64,000 nucleotides of DNA from Phycisphaeraceae bacterium (GTDB taxonomy: Bacteria > Planctomycetota > Phycisphaerae > Phycisphaerales > UBA1924). The notes under the pieces were generated by a model that worked only from the letters and a program-made list of their open reading frames with translations, made no database searches and was not told where the DNA came from. Shown piece by piece: positions 1-12,700 of this stretch (position 1 is its first letter; each line of letters begins with the position of its first letter). The translations under genes were made by a program, and so were the position numbers. The stretch spans positions 62,001 through 126,000 of the forward strand of contig JAHCJI010000003.1 in the NCBI GenBank assembly GCA_026126305.1. The letters run 5' to 3'.

Positions 1-1227
1 GCTGGGGAGACGGCTTCGCAGTCCGTCGGGCTTTTGCAGTCCCAATTGACGATGCGTTCGGGCGTGCTGGCTCTGGGCATGGAGGCGCAACTTCAGCGGG
101 AGGACGTGCTAGGCGGGGCGGACTTTGTGTTCGATGTTCCGCTGGAGGTCTACTCGGAAGGTGGGCGTTCGGGCGTGTTCCGATTCGACGCGACCATCAC
201 CGAAGCGCCGGTGTCACTCGACGCCTTGCTGGACGTGAACACGGCCGATGCCGAGATGTTGGCCCGGCTGCCGGGGGTGGACGAGGCGCTGGCCGAAGCG
301 ATGGCGGCGGCGTTGCCGGTGTCCTCGATCCGGGAGTTGTTGTCGGTGGAGGGCATGACGGTCGAGTTGCTGTTCGGGGCGTACAACGACCTTGGGCAGC
401 TGGTGTCCGAGGGGGTGCCGCTGGCGAGCCTGCTGACGGTGGGTTCGGTCGACCCCGAGGTTGCGGTCGGGGCGTCCGGGGCTGTCAGCGTGCCGGCGGG
501 GACGCTTCGGTATCGTGCCGACGCGACGTTTGCGCTCAACGTCCAGGAAGGGCGAGCGGTCCCGCTCCATGAGGATCAGGCCTTCCAGCAATTGACCAAC
601 CGGTTCGTGGCGAGCCAACCCCGGTCGCGTGGGTCGATCGTTTCTGTCTTGCGCGAGCAGGGCGTGGATGCGTCTTCTTGGGGCTTCTGGCTGGACGTTT
701 GCGCCGTTGGGGCAGAGCCGGTTTCTGGTCGAATCGACATTAACCGAGCGCCGGTGGAGGTGCTCGCGGTCATACCCGGGTTTGATGCGGACATCGCCCA
801 GCGGATCGTGGACACGCGCCGGACGGTGGCGGCATCGGAATTGGCCAGCGTCCTGTGGCCGTTGGAGCGTGGGCTTGTCGATGAGGAGTCCATGCTGTTG
901 GCCCTGGATCGCGTCACGACAAGGAGCGTGCGGTGGGTTGTGCGTGCCGAGGCGGGCGTACAGGCCACGCGCGATCGCTCCGTGAGCGTGGACTCAATCG
1001 AGGACGTGGATCGCATCCGCGGTCGGTGGGCCCAAACGGCTGAAGATCGGCTGGTCGACCGGGTGGCGATGGACCTGCTGGTGGACTTTTCGGGCGAGCG
1101 TCCGGTGGTGGTGCCGCTGGGCGATGTGACCATCGCGCTGGAACTGGGAGACGTTGTGTCGGCGATGGCCAGCGGACGGTCTCGGGGCGACGTGCCGGCC
1201 GGTTTGGGTCGCGGGGGGCGGCCATGA
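1..1227 (+). CDS. GspK-like minor pseudopilin (5' partial)
   Basis: The reading frame is open to the left edge, so the N-terminus, including any prepilin signal and helix, lies outside the window; the first in-window start (TTG at 34) is only an internal codon. Two helix-hairpin-helix-like segments are visible: one near window residues 75-105 (DVNTADAEMLARLPGVDEAL) and one near 245-280 (DINRAPVEVLAVIPGFDADI). This DxNxA..LxxLPG pattern is typical of GspK, the pseudopilin that caps the type II secretion pseudopilus. The stop overlaps the next gene in an ATGA junction at 1224-1227, so the gene belongs to the operon that continues through the giant secretin. What is seen is the HhH pattern and the context; GspK is the family inference. 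A PilX- or ComEA-like protein is less likely given the neighbours. Confidence 0.75.
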   Translation, partial: AGETASQSVGLLQSQLTMRSGVLALGMEAQLQREDVLGGADFVFDVPLEVYSEGGRSGVFRFDATITEAPVSLDALLDVNTADAEMLARLPGVDEALAEAMAAALPVSSIRELLSVEGMTVELLFGAYNDLGQLVSEGVPLASLLTVGSVDPEVAVGASGAVSVPAGTLRYRADATFALNVQEGRAVPLHEDQAFQQLTNRFVASQPRSRGSIVSVLREQGVDASSWGFWLDVCAVGAEPVSGRIDINRAPVEVLAVIPGFDADIAQRIVDTRRTVAASELASVLWPLERGLVDEESMLLALDRVTTRSVRWVVRAEAGVQATRDRSVSVDSIEDVDRIRGRWAQTAEDRLVDRVAMDLLVDFSGERPVVVPLGDVTIALELGDVVSAMASGRSRGDVPAGLGRGGRP

Positions 1228-2723
1228 GCGGCGTGCGCGTGGCGATGGAATGGCACGCCGGCTGGCTGACGGCGGTGGCGGTGGGCCGCGAGAAGGGGCG
1301 GCCCAGGCTTGGCAAGGTGGTCTGCGCCCGTCTGCCCGAGAGTGTCTCGGCCGAAGATGCCCAGGCCGTGGGGCTGTGGGTGGGCGAGCAACTTCGGCAG
1401 GCTGGCTTGGCGGGCAAGCCGGTGGCGTGGGTTGCCGGGCGGGGCGACGTACTGCTGAAGCGACTGAGCCTGCCCAAGCCGCCTGTTGAGAACCAGTTGC
1501 CGGCGATGGTGCGGCTCCAGATGGCCCGGGCCATGCCCGTGGCCGGCACGGACGCGGCCACCGATTACGCGGTCCTGGGCCAGCAGGACGACACGCTCGA
1601 CCTGCTTGGTGCGTCGGTGCCCGCCGAGCGGCTGGAGTGGATGCGTTCCATGCTCTCGGCGGGGAAGTTGAAGCTGGGCATGGTGGTGTTGCGTGCGCAG
1701 TGCTCGGCGTGCCTGGCGGGGTTCCCTGATGAGGGCAAGGCGCGGATCGTGGTCTCGCCCGGGGCCTCGTCGGTGGAGGTGGTGGTGCTCGAGCCGGGCG
1801 GCGTGGTAACCAGCCGGGGCATCGACGCGACGTGGCCGGCGGGCGACCAGGAGGGTTTCGTCCGGCGCATCGCGGTGGAAGTGAAGCGGACGTGGATGGG
1901 GTACCGGTCCTCGTCGGCGTCGCTGGCGGTCGCTTCGGCGGTGGTGCTTGGCGGGAGCGCATTGTGCGAGTCGATCGCGCAGGCGGTGGGCGAGGCCATC
2001 GAAGCGCCCGCGACGACGCTGGGGCACGATGGTTTGATCGTCACCGATGATCCAAGCCAGGACCCTGCGCGATGGCTTGCGATGGGTGGCCTGGGCGTGG
2101 CGATGTGCGAGCGCGTGGACCTGCTCAACCCCAAGCGGGGCAAGGCAACGCGGTCGAAGGTACGCGAGCGGGCACTGCTTGCCGTCATGGGTGTGGTGGC
2201 TGTTGTGGGCGGGTCGGGCGCCTGGGCGTACGTGCGCCTGGGAGACCTGGAATCTCAGGCCGCCGCGCTGGAACGCCAGCGGACGAGCCTCCAGAACGAT
2301 TACGCACAGATGCTGTTGTTGCGGTCGAGGGTGGACCACCTGCGGGCGTTGCGGGATAGCCGGCCTCAGTGGACGGGCCACCTCGAACGCGTGATGGGGC
2401 ACGTGACGGCCGAGGGTGTCCGGCTGGACGTTTTGAGCGGGGTGTCTCGCGGCGGGGTGTGGTTTGGAGACCTCAAGGACCAGCGTTCATTCTCGTTTGT
2501 CACGGCCGAGTATCGCCCGGATGTTCGCGGCTTGCTGAGCGTGCAGGGTGTCGTGGAGCACCGCGAGTTGGCTGGCATGGTGCGTGGACGGCTGGTGAAC
2601 GACCCGCTGTACCTGGTGCAGACCCAGGGCCCCGACGCGGGCGATGGCCTGAAGTTGGATGTCTTGACGACCCATCGCGTGGCCGGTGATCGCGCCGAGG
2701 CAGCGACGGGAGGCGGGCCATGA
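1224..2723 (+). CDS. PilM-PilN (GspL-like) fusion, inner-membrane secretion platform
   Basis: This 499-residue protein has a cytoplasmic actin-like (PilM/GspL) part at about residues 1-300. One transmembrane helix follows at about 316-338 (RALLAVMGVVAVVGGSGAWA), then a periplasmic coiled-coil and compact domain like PilN/GspL. In type IV pili PilM and PilN are usually separate; GspL joins them, so the layout is GspL-like. The protein would couple the cytoplasmic ATPase to the periplasmic platform. The ATG overlaps the GspK-like stop (ATGA) and the 3' end overlaps the next gene in the same way, which indicates translational coupling. Family assignment comes from architecture and operon position, not from a diagnostic active site, since the ATP-binding motifs of PilM are not obvious by eye. 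Confidence 0.75.
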   Translation: MSGVRVAMEWHAGWLTAVAVGREKGRPRLGKVVCARLPESVSAEDAQAVGLWVGEQLRQAGLAGKPVAWVAGRGDVLLKRLSLPKPPVENQLPAMVRLQMARAMPVAGTDAATDYAVLGQQDDTLDLLGASVPAERLEWMRSMLSAGKLKLGMVVLRAQCSACLAGFPDEGKARIVVSPGASSVEVVVLEPGGVVTSRGIDATWPAGDQEGFVRRIAVEVKRTWMGYRSSSASLAVASAVVLGGSALCESIAQAVGEAIEAPATTLGHDGLIVTDDPSQDPARWLAMGGLGVAMCERVDLLNPKRGKATRSKVRERALLAVMGVVAVVGGSGAWAYVRLGDLESQAAALERQRTSLQNDYAQMLLLRSRVDHLRALRDSRPQWTGHLERVMGHVTAEGVRLDVLSGVSRGGVWFGDLKDQRSFSFVTAEYRPDVRGLLSVQGVVEHRELAGMVRGRLVNDPLYLVQTQGPDAGDGLKLDVLTTHRVAGDRAEAATGGGP

Positions 2724-3721
2724 ACCGCAACCTGAAACTGGCGTTGCTTGCTGGCGGTGTGGTTGGTCTTGGCGTGCTGGGCTGGATGGCCTATGGGCGG
2801 TTCTACGCGAAGCCTGCCGAGTCGCTGCGTGATCGCATCGCGGGCCTGCGCCGAGACAAGGGCCTGCTGGAAGACGCATTGCTGGGTGAGCGACGCCTGC
2901 GTGAGGACTTGAACGCGATCGTGGCATCTTCGGTACACGGCGATCGCGAATCGCTCGACCATCGGCTGCGGACGGTTGGTTCTGCCCTGGCGACCGAGGC
3001 CGGTCTGGGACGGGTCGAGGTCAATGCGCAGTCTCCCCGGGCCTTGGGAAACCCGGCCGCCCGGGCGCGTGGGGTGCGAGATCGTGGCTTGCAGCGTGCG
3101 ATGCGTGATCGGGTGGATGCCATCGAGTCCCGCGTGGTGGTGCAGGGCGTGGGCACGCTCGACGCGGTGCTGCGTGCGTTGGCGCTGGCCGAGTCGCAGC
3201 CCTGGTCGCTTGGTGTCGACAGCTGGTCGATCAGGCCCGAGCGAAGTCGTGAGGATGGCGGGCGGGCGTTGTTCTCTGTCTCGCTGACGATGACGGCTTT
3301 GGTAACGGACGATCGCGGAGCGATGGCCGGGGAGATCGCCTTGGCACCGCTGGAAGACACCATGCTGACGCGGGTGGCTTCGGTGGTGGTTGCCGACCCG
3401 TTCCGGACGGCCCCCAAGCCCGCGCCGGTGGTGGTGGCCGCGCCGCCCCCGCCGCCTGATCCGGTGCGTCCGCCGCCCCCGCCCCCGCCGCCGGGCGATG
3501 GCTGGCGATTGGCGGGCGTGCTCGAGGGCGAGAGCGGCGCGTATGCCATCGTGGTGCATCGCAACGGACAGAGAAGGACGATCGCCTTGGGCGAAGAGGT
3601 CGGCGGGCTGCGGCTGGCCTCGGTCTTGGGAGAAACGGCCACCTTCGAGGCTGGCCAGCAGACATATGAAGTGCGCAACGGTGAGCCGCTGGCCGCCGCA
3701 GGGCGAAGGGGAAGACGATGA
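2720..3721 (+). CDS. PilO/GspM-like protein fused to a PilP/GspC-like domain
   Basis: This 333-residue protein has a short cytoplasmic N-terminus, one transmembrane helix at about residues 7-24, a coiled-coil stretch, and a ferredoxin-like periplasmic region as in PilO/GspM. A polyproline linker at about residues 238-258 (coded around 3441-3495) leads to a C-terminal domain of about 70 residues beginning WRLAGVLEGESGAYAIVVHR. That domain resembles the HR domain of GspC and the PilP core, which touch the N0 domain of the secretin. The protein therefore appears to join the inner-membrane platform to the secretin in one chain. It overlaps the gene before it (ATGA at 2720) and the secretin gene after it (ATGA at 3718). 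The GspC/PilP call is structural inference. Confidence 0.7.
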   Translation: MNRNLKLALLAGGVVGLGVLGWMAYGRFYAKPAESLRDRIAGLRRDKGLLEDALLGERRLREDLNAIVASSVHGDRESLDHRLRTVGSALATEAGLGRVEVNAQSPRALGNPAARARGVRDRGLQRAMRDRVDAIESRVVVQGVGTLDAVLRALALAESQPWSLGVDSWSIRPERSREDGGRALFSVSLTMTALVTDDRGAMAGEIALAPLEDTMLTRVASVVVADPFRTAPKPAPVVVAAPPPPPDPVRPPPPPPPPGDGWRLAGVLEGESGAYAIVVHRNGQRRTIALGEEVGGLRLASVLGETATFEAGQQTYEVRNGEPLAAAGRRGRR

Positions 3722-6700
3722 AATTGGACCACCTCCCGAACGAGACCAACCCGAAGGACACCGGCTCGCGCGCGGGCGTGACGCCTCGTGGACGCGCGGG
3801 GGGCCGCCTGGCCACGGCGCTGGTGGTGTCCTGTGGCCTGGCGATGAGCGCACAGGCAGCGGGACAGCAGGAATCGCCCGGCGGCTCGCTGTCGCCCGCC
3901 CCGGAGTCCAAAGACGCGGAAGGCCAGCAGGCCACGGACGCGCCGATCCGATTCAGTTTCGAGGGTGCTCCGTACAGCGAGGTGCTGGGATTCTTCTCGC
4001 GCGAGGCTCGGGTGCCGATCATCTATCAAGCGCCTGTGCCCGAAACGGGTATGACGTTCGTGAGCGGTCAGGCCTACGACTTCGACACGGCGCTGGACAT
4101 CCTGAATCGATTCCTGCTGCCGCACAACGCCCGCCTGACACCCGAGGGCGAATACCTGTACTTCCGCACGCTGGCCGACACGGTGCGTCAGCCCGGGGCG
4201 ATCTTCCAAGGCGAGCTGCCCGTGAGCGTCCGGGATGGTGACATCGTGACGCTGGCGATCCCGCTGGCGAACGTCGACGCAGCAACGGTGGCCGATCAAT
4301 TGAAGGGGTTGGTGGCCTCGTACGGCTCGCTGGTTCCGGTGCCGGCGCAGAACCTGTTGATCGTGACCGAGACGGGCGAGCAGTTGCGTCGCATCCGCGA
4401 GGTGCTGCGCCTGGTGGACAGCCAGCCGCCGGCGGACTCGGACTATCGGGTCTATGCGCTGCGCAACGCTCGGGCGAACGAAGTGATCGGGCCCTTGCGT
4501 TCGCTGGTGCCCGAGTATGAGAAGCGCCTGGAGAAGGGCGCGAACAACCGCCCGGAGATCGTCGACGACGTGACGCAGCCGCCGGTGCGATTCCAGGTCA
4601 ACGATCGTGCGAATACGATCGTTGCCATCGGCCCGACGCGGCGATTGGTCTCGGCGGCCGAGATCATCCAGATGCTCGACCAGTCCGATGTCGGCGGTGT
4701 GGATGGCCGGCGGATGTCGAGCTTTATGCTCGAGAACATCACGCCGCAGGAGGCCTCGCGGCACCTGGACCGCCTGTTCGCCGCCTTGCCCAACGATCGC
4801 AAGCCCACGATCATCTCGATGGAGTCGCAAGGCAAGATCACCATCGTGGGCAGCGCCTCGCACGTCTTGCAGGCCGAGGCGTTGCTGGGCGAGCTCGACC
4901 CCGGCCTGGGCGACCGGCCCGATGGCGAACGCCGGACCACGATCGTTTCGCTGTCTCGGGTCGACGCGGCCACGGCGGAGCGGACGGTTGGCCGCCTGTT
5001 GTCGGCCCGTCAGCAACAGGTGCTGCGGTATTCGCCGATCGGATCGGGCCGTGCGCTCATGGTGACCGGCCCCTCGGCGGATGTGGAGGCCTTCGAAGAG
5101 CTGGCACGTGCCTTCGACAGCCACCAGGAATTCACGCGTGACGTGCGCACGCTGACGGTGGGGCGCGGTGACCCGCGGGCCGTGGTCGCTCGCGCGATGG
5201 AGCTCTACGACCTGAGCGGCATGGCCATACGAGAACCGCTGCGCGTGGACGTGGACGCTGCGGGGCGGTTGGTGACGGTGGTGGGCCAGCGTGATGGGCT
5301 GGACCGCTTCGTGGAGTTCATGCGTCAGAGCGAGGCGGGGGTGACGGTCGATCGCGAGATGCGGACGTACACGCTGGAAACAACTCGGCCGAGCGATCTT
5401 TTGCCGCGCGTGGCGCGTGTGGCCGAGGCGATGCTCCGCCCGGCGGACGGTTCGGCCTATGACGCGCCGCAGTTCGAGGCGCTCGACGAGTTGGGCCGGC
5501 TTGTGGTTCGTGGTGGTGAGGGACAGTTCTCGGTGATCGAGGCGCTCATCGGGCAACTGGACAAGCCCACGGGCGGTTCGCGTTTCGTGACGGTGCCGGT
5601 GCGTCACACGACGCCCGCGGCGTTGCTGGAGCGTGTGCGTGCGGTGTACGACGACGAGGCCTCGCGGCGCGAGGATCCCTCGCTGGCGGACCTGGCGCTG
5701 ACGCCCGACGCGGCGGCGGGCGCGATCATCGCGCGTGGTTCGGCGTCGGCGGTTGCGTTGTTCCAGGAGGTTTTGTCACAGGTACAGCAACTGGTGCCGC
5801 CCGCGCGGACGACGCGGATGCTGGACCTGGAGTTTGCCACGGCCGACCAGGTGTTGCCCGTGCTCGAGCGTCTGATCGCCGAGCGGGAGCCCGTGGACCC
5901 TGCCCGCGAGGCGCCGCTGCCCGAGATCTCGCTGCTGGAGCGCACGAACACGCTGGTGGTGCGGGCCGAGCCGGCGCAGCACGCGATGGTGGCCGAGCTG
6001 GTGGGCCGGCTGGACACTCCCGAGCCGACGGACCTACCGCCGCTGAGGTTGTTGCAGGTTCGCACGGCCAGCGCGAGCAACATCGCTCGGATGCTGGGCG
6101 ACCAGTATCGCCAGCGTCCGCAGGCCGACCGCGTGGCGCGCCCGGTGGACGTTCGTGCCGACGAGGCAACCAATACGCTGATCGTCTCTGCCCACGAGGA
6201 TTTGCTGGCCGACATCAAGGCGTTCGTGGACGAGATCAACGCGGAGGACACGCGCGGTCCCGAGCGGGCACCGCTGCTGTTCCGGTTGAGCGTGGCGCGT
6301 GCGACGGACGTGGCCGAGGCGATGAACCGCCTGTACCCCGAGCCGCCGATCCCGCTGGACCGGCGTGGCGTGCCGATGCCCTGGCTCCAGCAACCTCGCG
6401 AGTTGGTGGTTTCGGCGGACGCGTCGAGCAATTCGCTGATCATCGATGCGCCGGTGGAGATGCACGAATCGCTGCGTCAGTTGGCGCAGCAGTTGGACCA
6501 GGCCGAGATTCCTCCCACCGCCGAGCTGCGCACGTACCGGGTGGTGAACGCCGACGTGGCGACGATCAAGCGGGTGCTTGAGGGGATGGTGCGGCAGGGA
6601 AACCTGAGCGCTCCGGCGCAGCCCGGGCGGCAGCCGGTTCGTGTGACCATCGAGGCCGAGCCGCTCAGCGGCACGCTGATCGTGGCGGGTGATCAGACGA

Positions 6701-9700
6701 CCTTCGACCGCGTGGAAGCGATGCTCGAGGACCTGTCGGCGGTGCCCGTGGTGCGTGAGTTGGCGATCGTTCCCATCGCCAACGCTGACGCCCGCGACGT
6801 GGGCGACCGGGCGATGTCGATCTACCAGGCGCAGGTGGCCGGCGTGCCCGGCGCGGGTGTGGTTGAGTTGTCGGTGAACAAGACGACCAACGCGTTGGAG
6901 ATCGTTGCCGATGCCCGGGCGATGGAGCGATTCCTGGGCGTGCTGAACCTCTTGCAGGATCAGGCGGGCCCACCGCGTGAGGCGCGGTTGATTCAATTGC
7001 AGCAGGCTCGCGCGGCGGACGTGATCGACTTCTTGCGCGACCTGGTGGGTTCGAGCAGTTCGCTGCGTCAGCCGGGTGGCCCGGACCCGGTATTCGAGGC
7101 AATCGAGAGCACCAATGCGATCCTGGCGGCGGCGGTGCCGGCGCAATTCGGGATCATCGAGCAACTGGTGCGCGACCTGGACCGCCAGCAGTCGCTGGGC
7201 CGACAGCCGCTGCGGATCATGCGACTGCGGGCCACCGAGGCGGCCAGCATCGCCTCGATGCTCCAGCAGAGTTACCAGCAACGCACGCCAGAAGAGCGTG
7301 CCCGCAAGCCGGTGGACATCCAGGCCGACGCGGCGACGAACACGCTGCTGGTCTCGGCGCACCCGGACGTGATGCCCGAGATCGAGTCGGTGGTGTCACA
7401 GTTGAACGACGCGCGGACCATCGACGACGAAGACCGAGAGATCCGGATCTTCCCGCTGCTGCACGCGCGGGCCGAGGAACTGGCGCGCACAATCGACGAG
7501 ATGTACCCCGAGCCGCCGATGCCGGTGGACGCGCGGGGGCGTCCGCGTCCGGACCTTCGCCAGCCTAAGGAGGTGGTGGTGCGTGCCAACCGGGGCACGA
7601 ACGCGCTGATCGTCGACGCACCTTCGCGCCGGCTGAGCGGCTTCGAGGAGATCGTCCGCTCGCTGGACCGCTCGGAACTGGCCGGCGATGTGACGGTGCG
7701 CACCTACCGGCCCGAGCGGGCCGACCCGCAGGCGGTGGCGTCGGCCATCCGCGACCTCGCTTCGACAGGTGCCCTGGGCGGCAGCCCGCGCACGCCGTTG
7801 AGCGTGTCGGTCGAGCCGGCCACGCGTTCGCTGATCGTCAGCGGTCCATCGGAGGCCTTCACGCAGGTTGAGGCGCTCCTGGTCGAGTTGGATGGCGCGC
7901 CCGCACGGGCACCAGCGACGGTGACGCTTTACAAGCTGCGCCACGCTCGGGCCGAACGGCTCGAGCCGTTGCTGCGCGACCTGCTGACCACGCGCCTGCG
8001 CGAGCAGCAGCAGGTGCAAGGCGGTCTTGGCGTGGCCGACGTGGCCTCGTTGCTCACGGTGAGCGCCGAGCCGGCGACGAACACGCTGATCATCTCGGCG
8101 CCGCCCGTTGCGCAGGAGTTGGCCGAGAGCTTGGTGAAGGCGCTGGACACCGACGAGGTGGGCGCGAGCGCGCCGGTGGTGCGCGTGGTGCCGCTCAGTT
8201 ATGGGAGGGCCGACCAGATCGCCCCGCAACTGGAGCGAGCCATCAACGGCTTGATGCTCCCCAGCGGCGGCATGGTGCGTGTGAGCGCGGTGGGCGGGGC
8301 CAATGCGCTGATCCTGACCGGTTCGATGGGTGATCTGGAAGTGGTTGGTGCCTTGGTCAACGACCTGGACATCCGGCCCTTCGACCCCGTGGCGGTGGGC
8401 GTGGAGAGTTTCTCTCTGCGTCACGCCGACGCGACGCGGCTGGGCCCGGTGATCGAGCGCCTGTTGGCCCAGCAACGCGAGACCAACCTAGCGATCTTGC
8501 GAGAATTGATGCGGCGTGATCCGTCGGCGGCGATGGTCACGCCCGTGCGTGTCGAGGCCGATGGTGCCACCAACACGCTGCTGGTCTCCGGTCCTGCCGA
8601 GATGGTGCAACTGGCCAAGAGCCTGATCGAGAAGCTCGACATGCCCGCCGTCGAGGGAGAGCGCACGCTGCTGACCTACACGCCCGTGCGGGCCCGGGCG
8701 GAATCGCTGGCGCGGACGGTTTCGGACATCGCCCGGCAGACGATCGAGCGCGACCGCGTGGGGCTGGAGATTTCCGCGGATGAGGCCACGGGCACGGTGC
8801 TGGTGGTCGGGAGCGAGTCTTCGGCGATGCGAGCGGTCGAGCTGCTGCAACGCTTCGACGATCAGTCGCCCGCGGTGCCGGTGGCCGACGTGGCGGTGAT
8901 TGCACTACGCAACGCGACGGCCATGTCGGTGGCGCAGACCATTGAGCCCTTGCTCAACGACCGAGGTCGCTGGCCCGAGGAGCTCATCTTGGCGGAGCGT
9001 GCGGGGTTGTCGATCCCCCGTCCGACGGTGCGTGCCGATGCGCCATCCAATCGCCTGGTGCTCAGCGTGCCCAGCGCGATGATGCCCATGGCCAGCCAGT
9101 TGATCGAGGCGATGGACGCGGCTCCGGGCGGGCAGGGAGAGGCGGGCGTGCGGCTCGTGCGTTTGACGCGCGGGGACGCGGCTTCGGTGGCCTCGGCCGT
9201 GCAGGAAGCGATGCGTGCCAGCCTGCGTCCCGGGCAGCCCCAGCCCACCGTGCGCGCCGAGACGCGCAGCAACAGCGTGGTCATCGCGGCCTCGCAAGCC
9301 CAGATCGAAGAGGCCGTGGGCCTGATCAACCAGATGGATGTTCAGGTCGAGCCCGAGGCCGTGGGCGTGTTGACCCTTCGCTTGACGCACACACGTGCGG
9401 AGACGTTGGCACCGATCCTCGAGGCCATCCTGACGCAGGAATCGGTGGTGGATCTCCTGCCGTGGTGGGCTATTGGCGACTTCGCGGCCCGCAATCCCGA
9501 CAAGGCCGTGAAGCCGGCCATCCGCGTCATCCCCGAGCGTGACAGCAACACGGTGGTTGTCGCGGCTCCGCGTCCGCTGCTCGAGTTGGCCTCGCAGGTT
9601 GCCGCCGAGTTGGACATGCCGCGCAGCGAGCGTGCGCTTGGGCAGCGGCTTGTTCGGCTGATTGCGCTGCGCAACGCCGACGCGGCGCAGGTGGCCCAGA

Positions 9701-12700
9701 ACCTTGCCGACGTGCTCACGTCTTCGCAAGGTGGAGCCGAGCCGCCGACCATCCGCGTCGACTCTGGAAGCAACACGCTGATCGTGCGTGCCACCCCTGC
9801 GCAGATGATCGAGATCGAGGGCCTGGCCCAGCAGATCGACAACGCCACGCTGGCGGGCAGCCGGCAACTGCGGCTTGTGCCCATCGACCGCTCGCGTGCC
9901 GACGCGGCGATCGTGGCCCAGACACTGCGTCAACTCCTCGAGCAGCAGGGCGGCGTGAAGGTGCAGGTCATCGGCGTCGATGAACTGCTCAAGCCCCAGC
10001 AGCAACCCAAGCCCATCGGCCCGAGTGGCTCGCTGCCCGAGTCCCGCGATCCGCTGCGCGAGGCGGTCCTGGCATCGGTGCTTGCCTCTGTGCAAGAGGG
10101 CGGCACGCCGGAGGCCGACACGGACGAAGCCACGGTGACCATCGCGGTCGATCCGAGCACGAACACGCTGGTGGTCGTCGGCTCGTCACGCGTTGCAGAC
10201 CGCCTGGCGGCGCTGGCCGAGCAGATCCAGCAGCAGATGCCGCGTGAGGCGACACGGACGCGCGTGGTGCGGCTACCCAGCGGTGCCGACGCGGGGGCGA
10301 TCGCCCAGATCGTCCGGCAGACGGTGCAGCGCGTGGGCGTGGCCGGGCTCGAAAACCCCTCGGGCTTCACCGGGCGTCCGGACGTGGTGCCCGATGCGGC
10401 TGGCTCGCAGTTGGTGGTGTGGGCCAACGACACGGACTTTGCGGTGCTCGGCGAACTGATCGCGGCCCTGTCGCGGCTTGACGCCGGTGAGGGGCTGACC
10501 CTCAAGATCTATCCGTTGGTGAATGTCGACGCTTCCCAGGCGGCGCAGTCGATCAACGACCTGGTGAGCGCCCAGCCCACCGGGCAGCAGGCGCGTCGTT
10601 TTCGCGGTTGGCAGCAATCACAGCCCACGCGAGCCAGCGACCTGACGCTGTTGTCGCCCGATGGTGGCAGCGTGCGGGCGGCCATCGATCCCGATCAGGT
10701 ACGCGTGCAGGCCGACCCCACGGGCACCCGGCTGGTAGTGACCGCGCCGGCCGACGTCCTGCCGCTGATCGATTCGTTCGTGAGCCTGATCGATCAGAGC
10801 CCGCTGGCAGACCGTCTGGCGATCCGCCGGTACACGCTCGAGAACGCGCAGGCCCAGCAACTGTCCAGGGCCTTGGCCGATCTGTTCCGGGCGCAGCGGC
10901 GTGGCCCGGGCGGACAGGGCATGCCCGAGCCGAGTTTCGTGGCCGACGAGCGGACCAACGCGTTGCTGGTGACCGCTTCGAGCGAGCAGCACGCCGAGAT
11001 CCAACGGTTGCTGGTCGACGCCGACGCCCCCGCGCGAGACGAGGGACTGGAACTGGCCATCCTCGCCCTGCACAACGCCCTGCCGCGCACTGTCGCACAG
11101 GTCATCACCGATGTCGTCATCGGCAAGGATCCCGGTCGGCAGGGGAAGTTGAGCGTTTCGGTGGACGACGAGGCGGGTCTGCTCGTCGTACGGGCCGAGC
11201 CCGAGTTGCTGGCCGAGGTGCGTGACCTGGCCGAGCAACTCGACCGTTCCACGGTTGAGGGCGCTCCGATCCGCACGATCAAGCTCGAAACAGCCGATGC
11301 GCCGCTGGTGGCCCAGGCCATCCAGACCTTCATGCGAGATCGGGCTCAGTCTGCCGGTCGCGGCCGGCGTGGGCAGACGCGCGTGAACGTCGTGGGCGAA
11401 CGGCGCAGCGGCACACTGATCGTGTCGGCCAGCGACGAGGACTTTGCCCAGGTGCGCGAACTGGCCAGCGCGCTGGATACACCCGCTGCGGCCCGCGACC
11501 TGCGGGTCGAGATCGTTCGCGTGGTCAATAGCCGCGCCAAGGACCTGAACACCGCCATCACCGACTTGTCCTCGCAGTTGTACGACGAGCGGGTGTGGGG
11601 CGGGTGGAACCGTCCTCAGGACTCGGCACCCGAGGACAAGTTGTACACAACGGTCCACGAGGCCAGCAACAGCATCATCGTGGTGGGCCAGGGCGAGACG
11701 ATGGACCTGGTTCTTGGGCTCATCAAGAATCTCGACGCCGAATCCAGCGACGTGACGCGCAAGATCGTGCGCACGGTGGTGGTCGAGAACGCCGACATGG
11801 AAGCGATCGCGCAGATCATCCGACAGGCGTTCGTCGAGACCGATCGCGGACGCTGGTGGATCACTTCCGGGCAGCAGACGGTGAGCGTGAGCATCGATCG
11901 CCAGCGGCGGATGCTGATCATCGTGGGCGAGAAGGCCAAGGTAGACCAGGCGGTGGAATACGCCCAGACGCTGGCCGAGACGCCGGGCATCGAGGATCGT
12001 CAGATCCGCACGATCAACCTTCGGCACGCCAACGCGCAGCGTGCGCAGAACACGCTCCAGCAGTTTTTTGCGCAGCGGGCCCAGGCCGAGGGCCGACCGC
12101 CCAACAGCGTGACAATCATCGGTTCGCTTGATGGGAACGTGCTGATCGTGACCGCGGGCGAGGCCGACATGGGCCTGGTGCAGGACATGGTGGCGCAGAT
12201 CGACCAGCCCGACATCCCCCAGGGCCGCAGCATCGAGTTCTTCGCCTTGCGTTCGATGGACCCGCGTGAGGCTAGCGAGGCGATCCGCAGCATGATTCCC
12301 AGCGTCGGTCGCGACGACGCCATCCGCGTTACGCCCCAGCCCAGCCGCAACGCGATCATCGTGTCGGCCCAGGACGAGCAGTTCCCGCTCATCCGGGCGT
12401 TGCTCGAGAAGATCGACACCGACGCGGCGTTGCCCTTCGTCAGCGTGCAACTGACCGAAGCACGCGCGACGCAGGTTGCCGCAGACCTGAGGCGTGCGTT
12501 GCCCGCGGGCATGAACGTGGACCTGACGGCGGTGGACCGGACGAACACGGTGATCATCTCGGGCGGCAATGAGGAATCGGTGGCCTGGGTGCGCGAGCAG
12601 ATCGCACAATTCGACGTGGCCAGCGCGCCCCCGACGACCGAGTTCCGCCGCGTGCAACTCAACCACGCCCGGGCGGTGGACGTGTGGATCGCGTTGCGCG

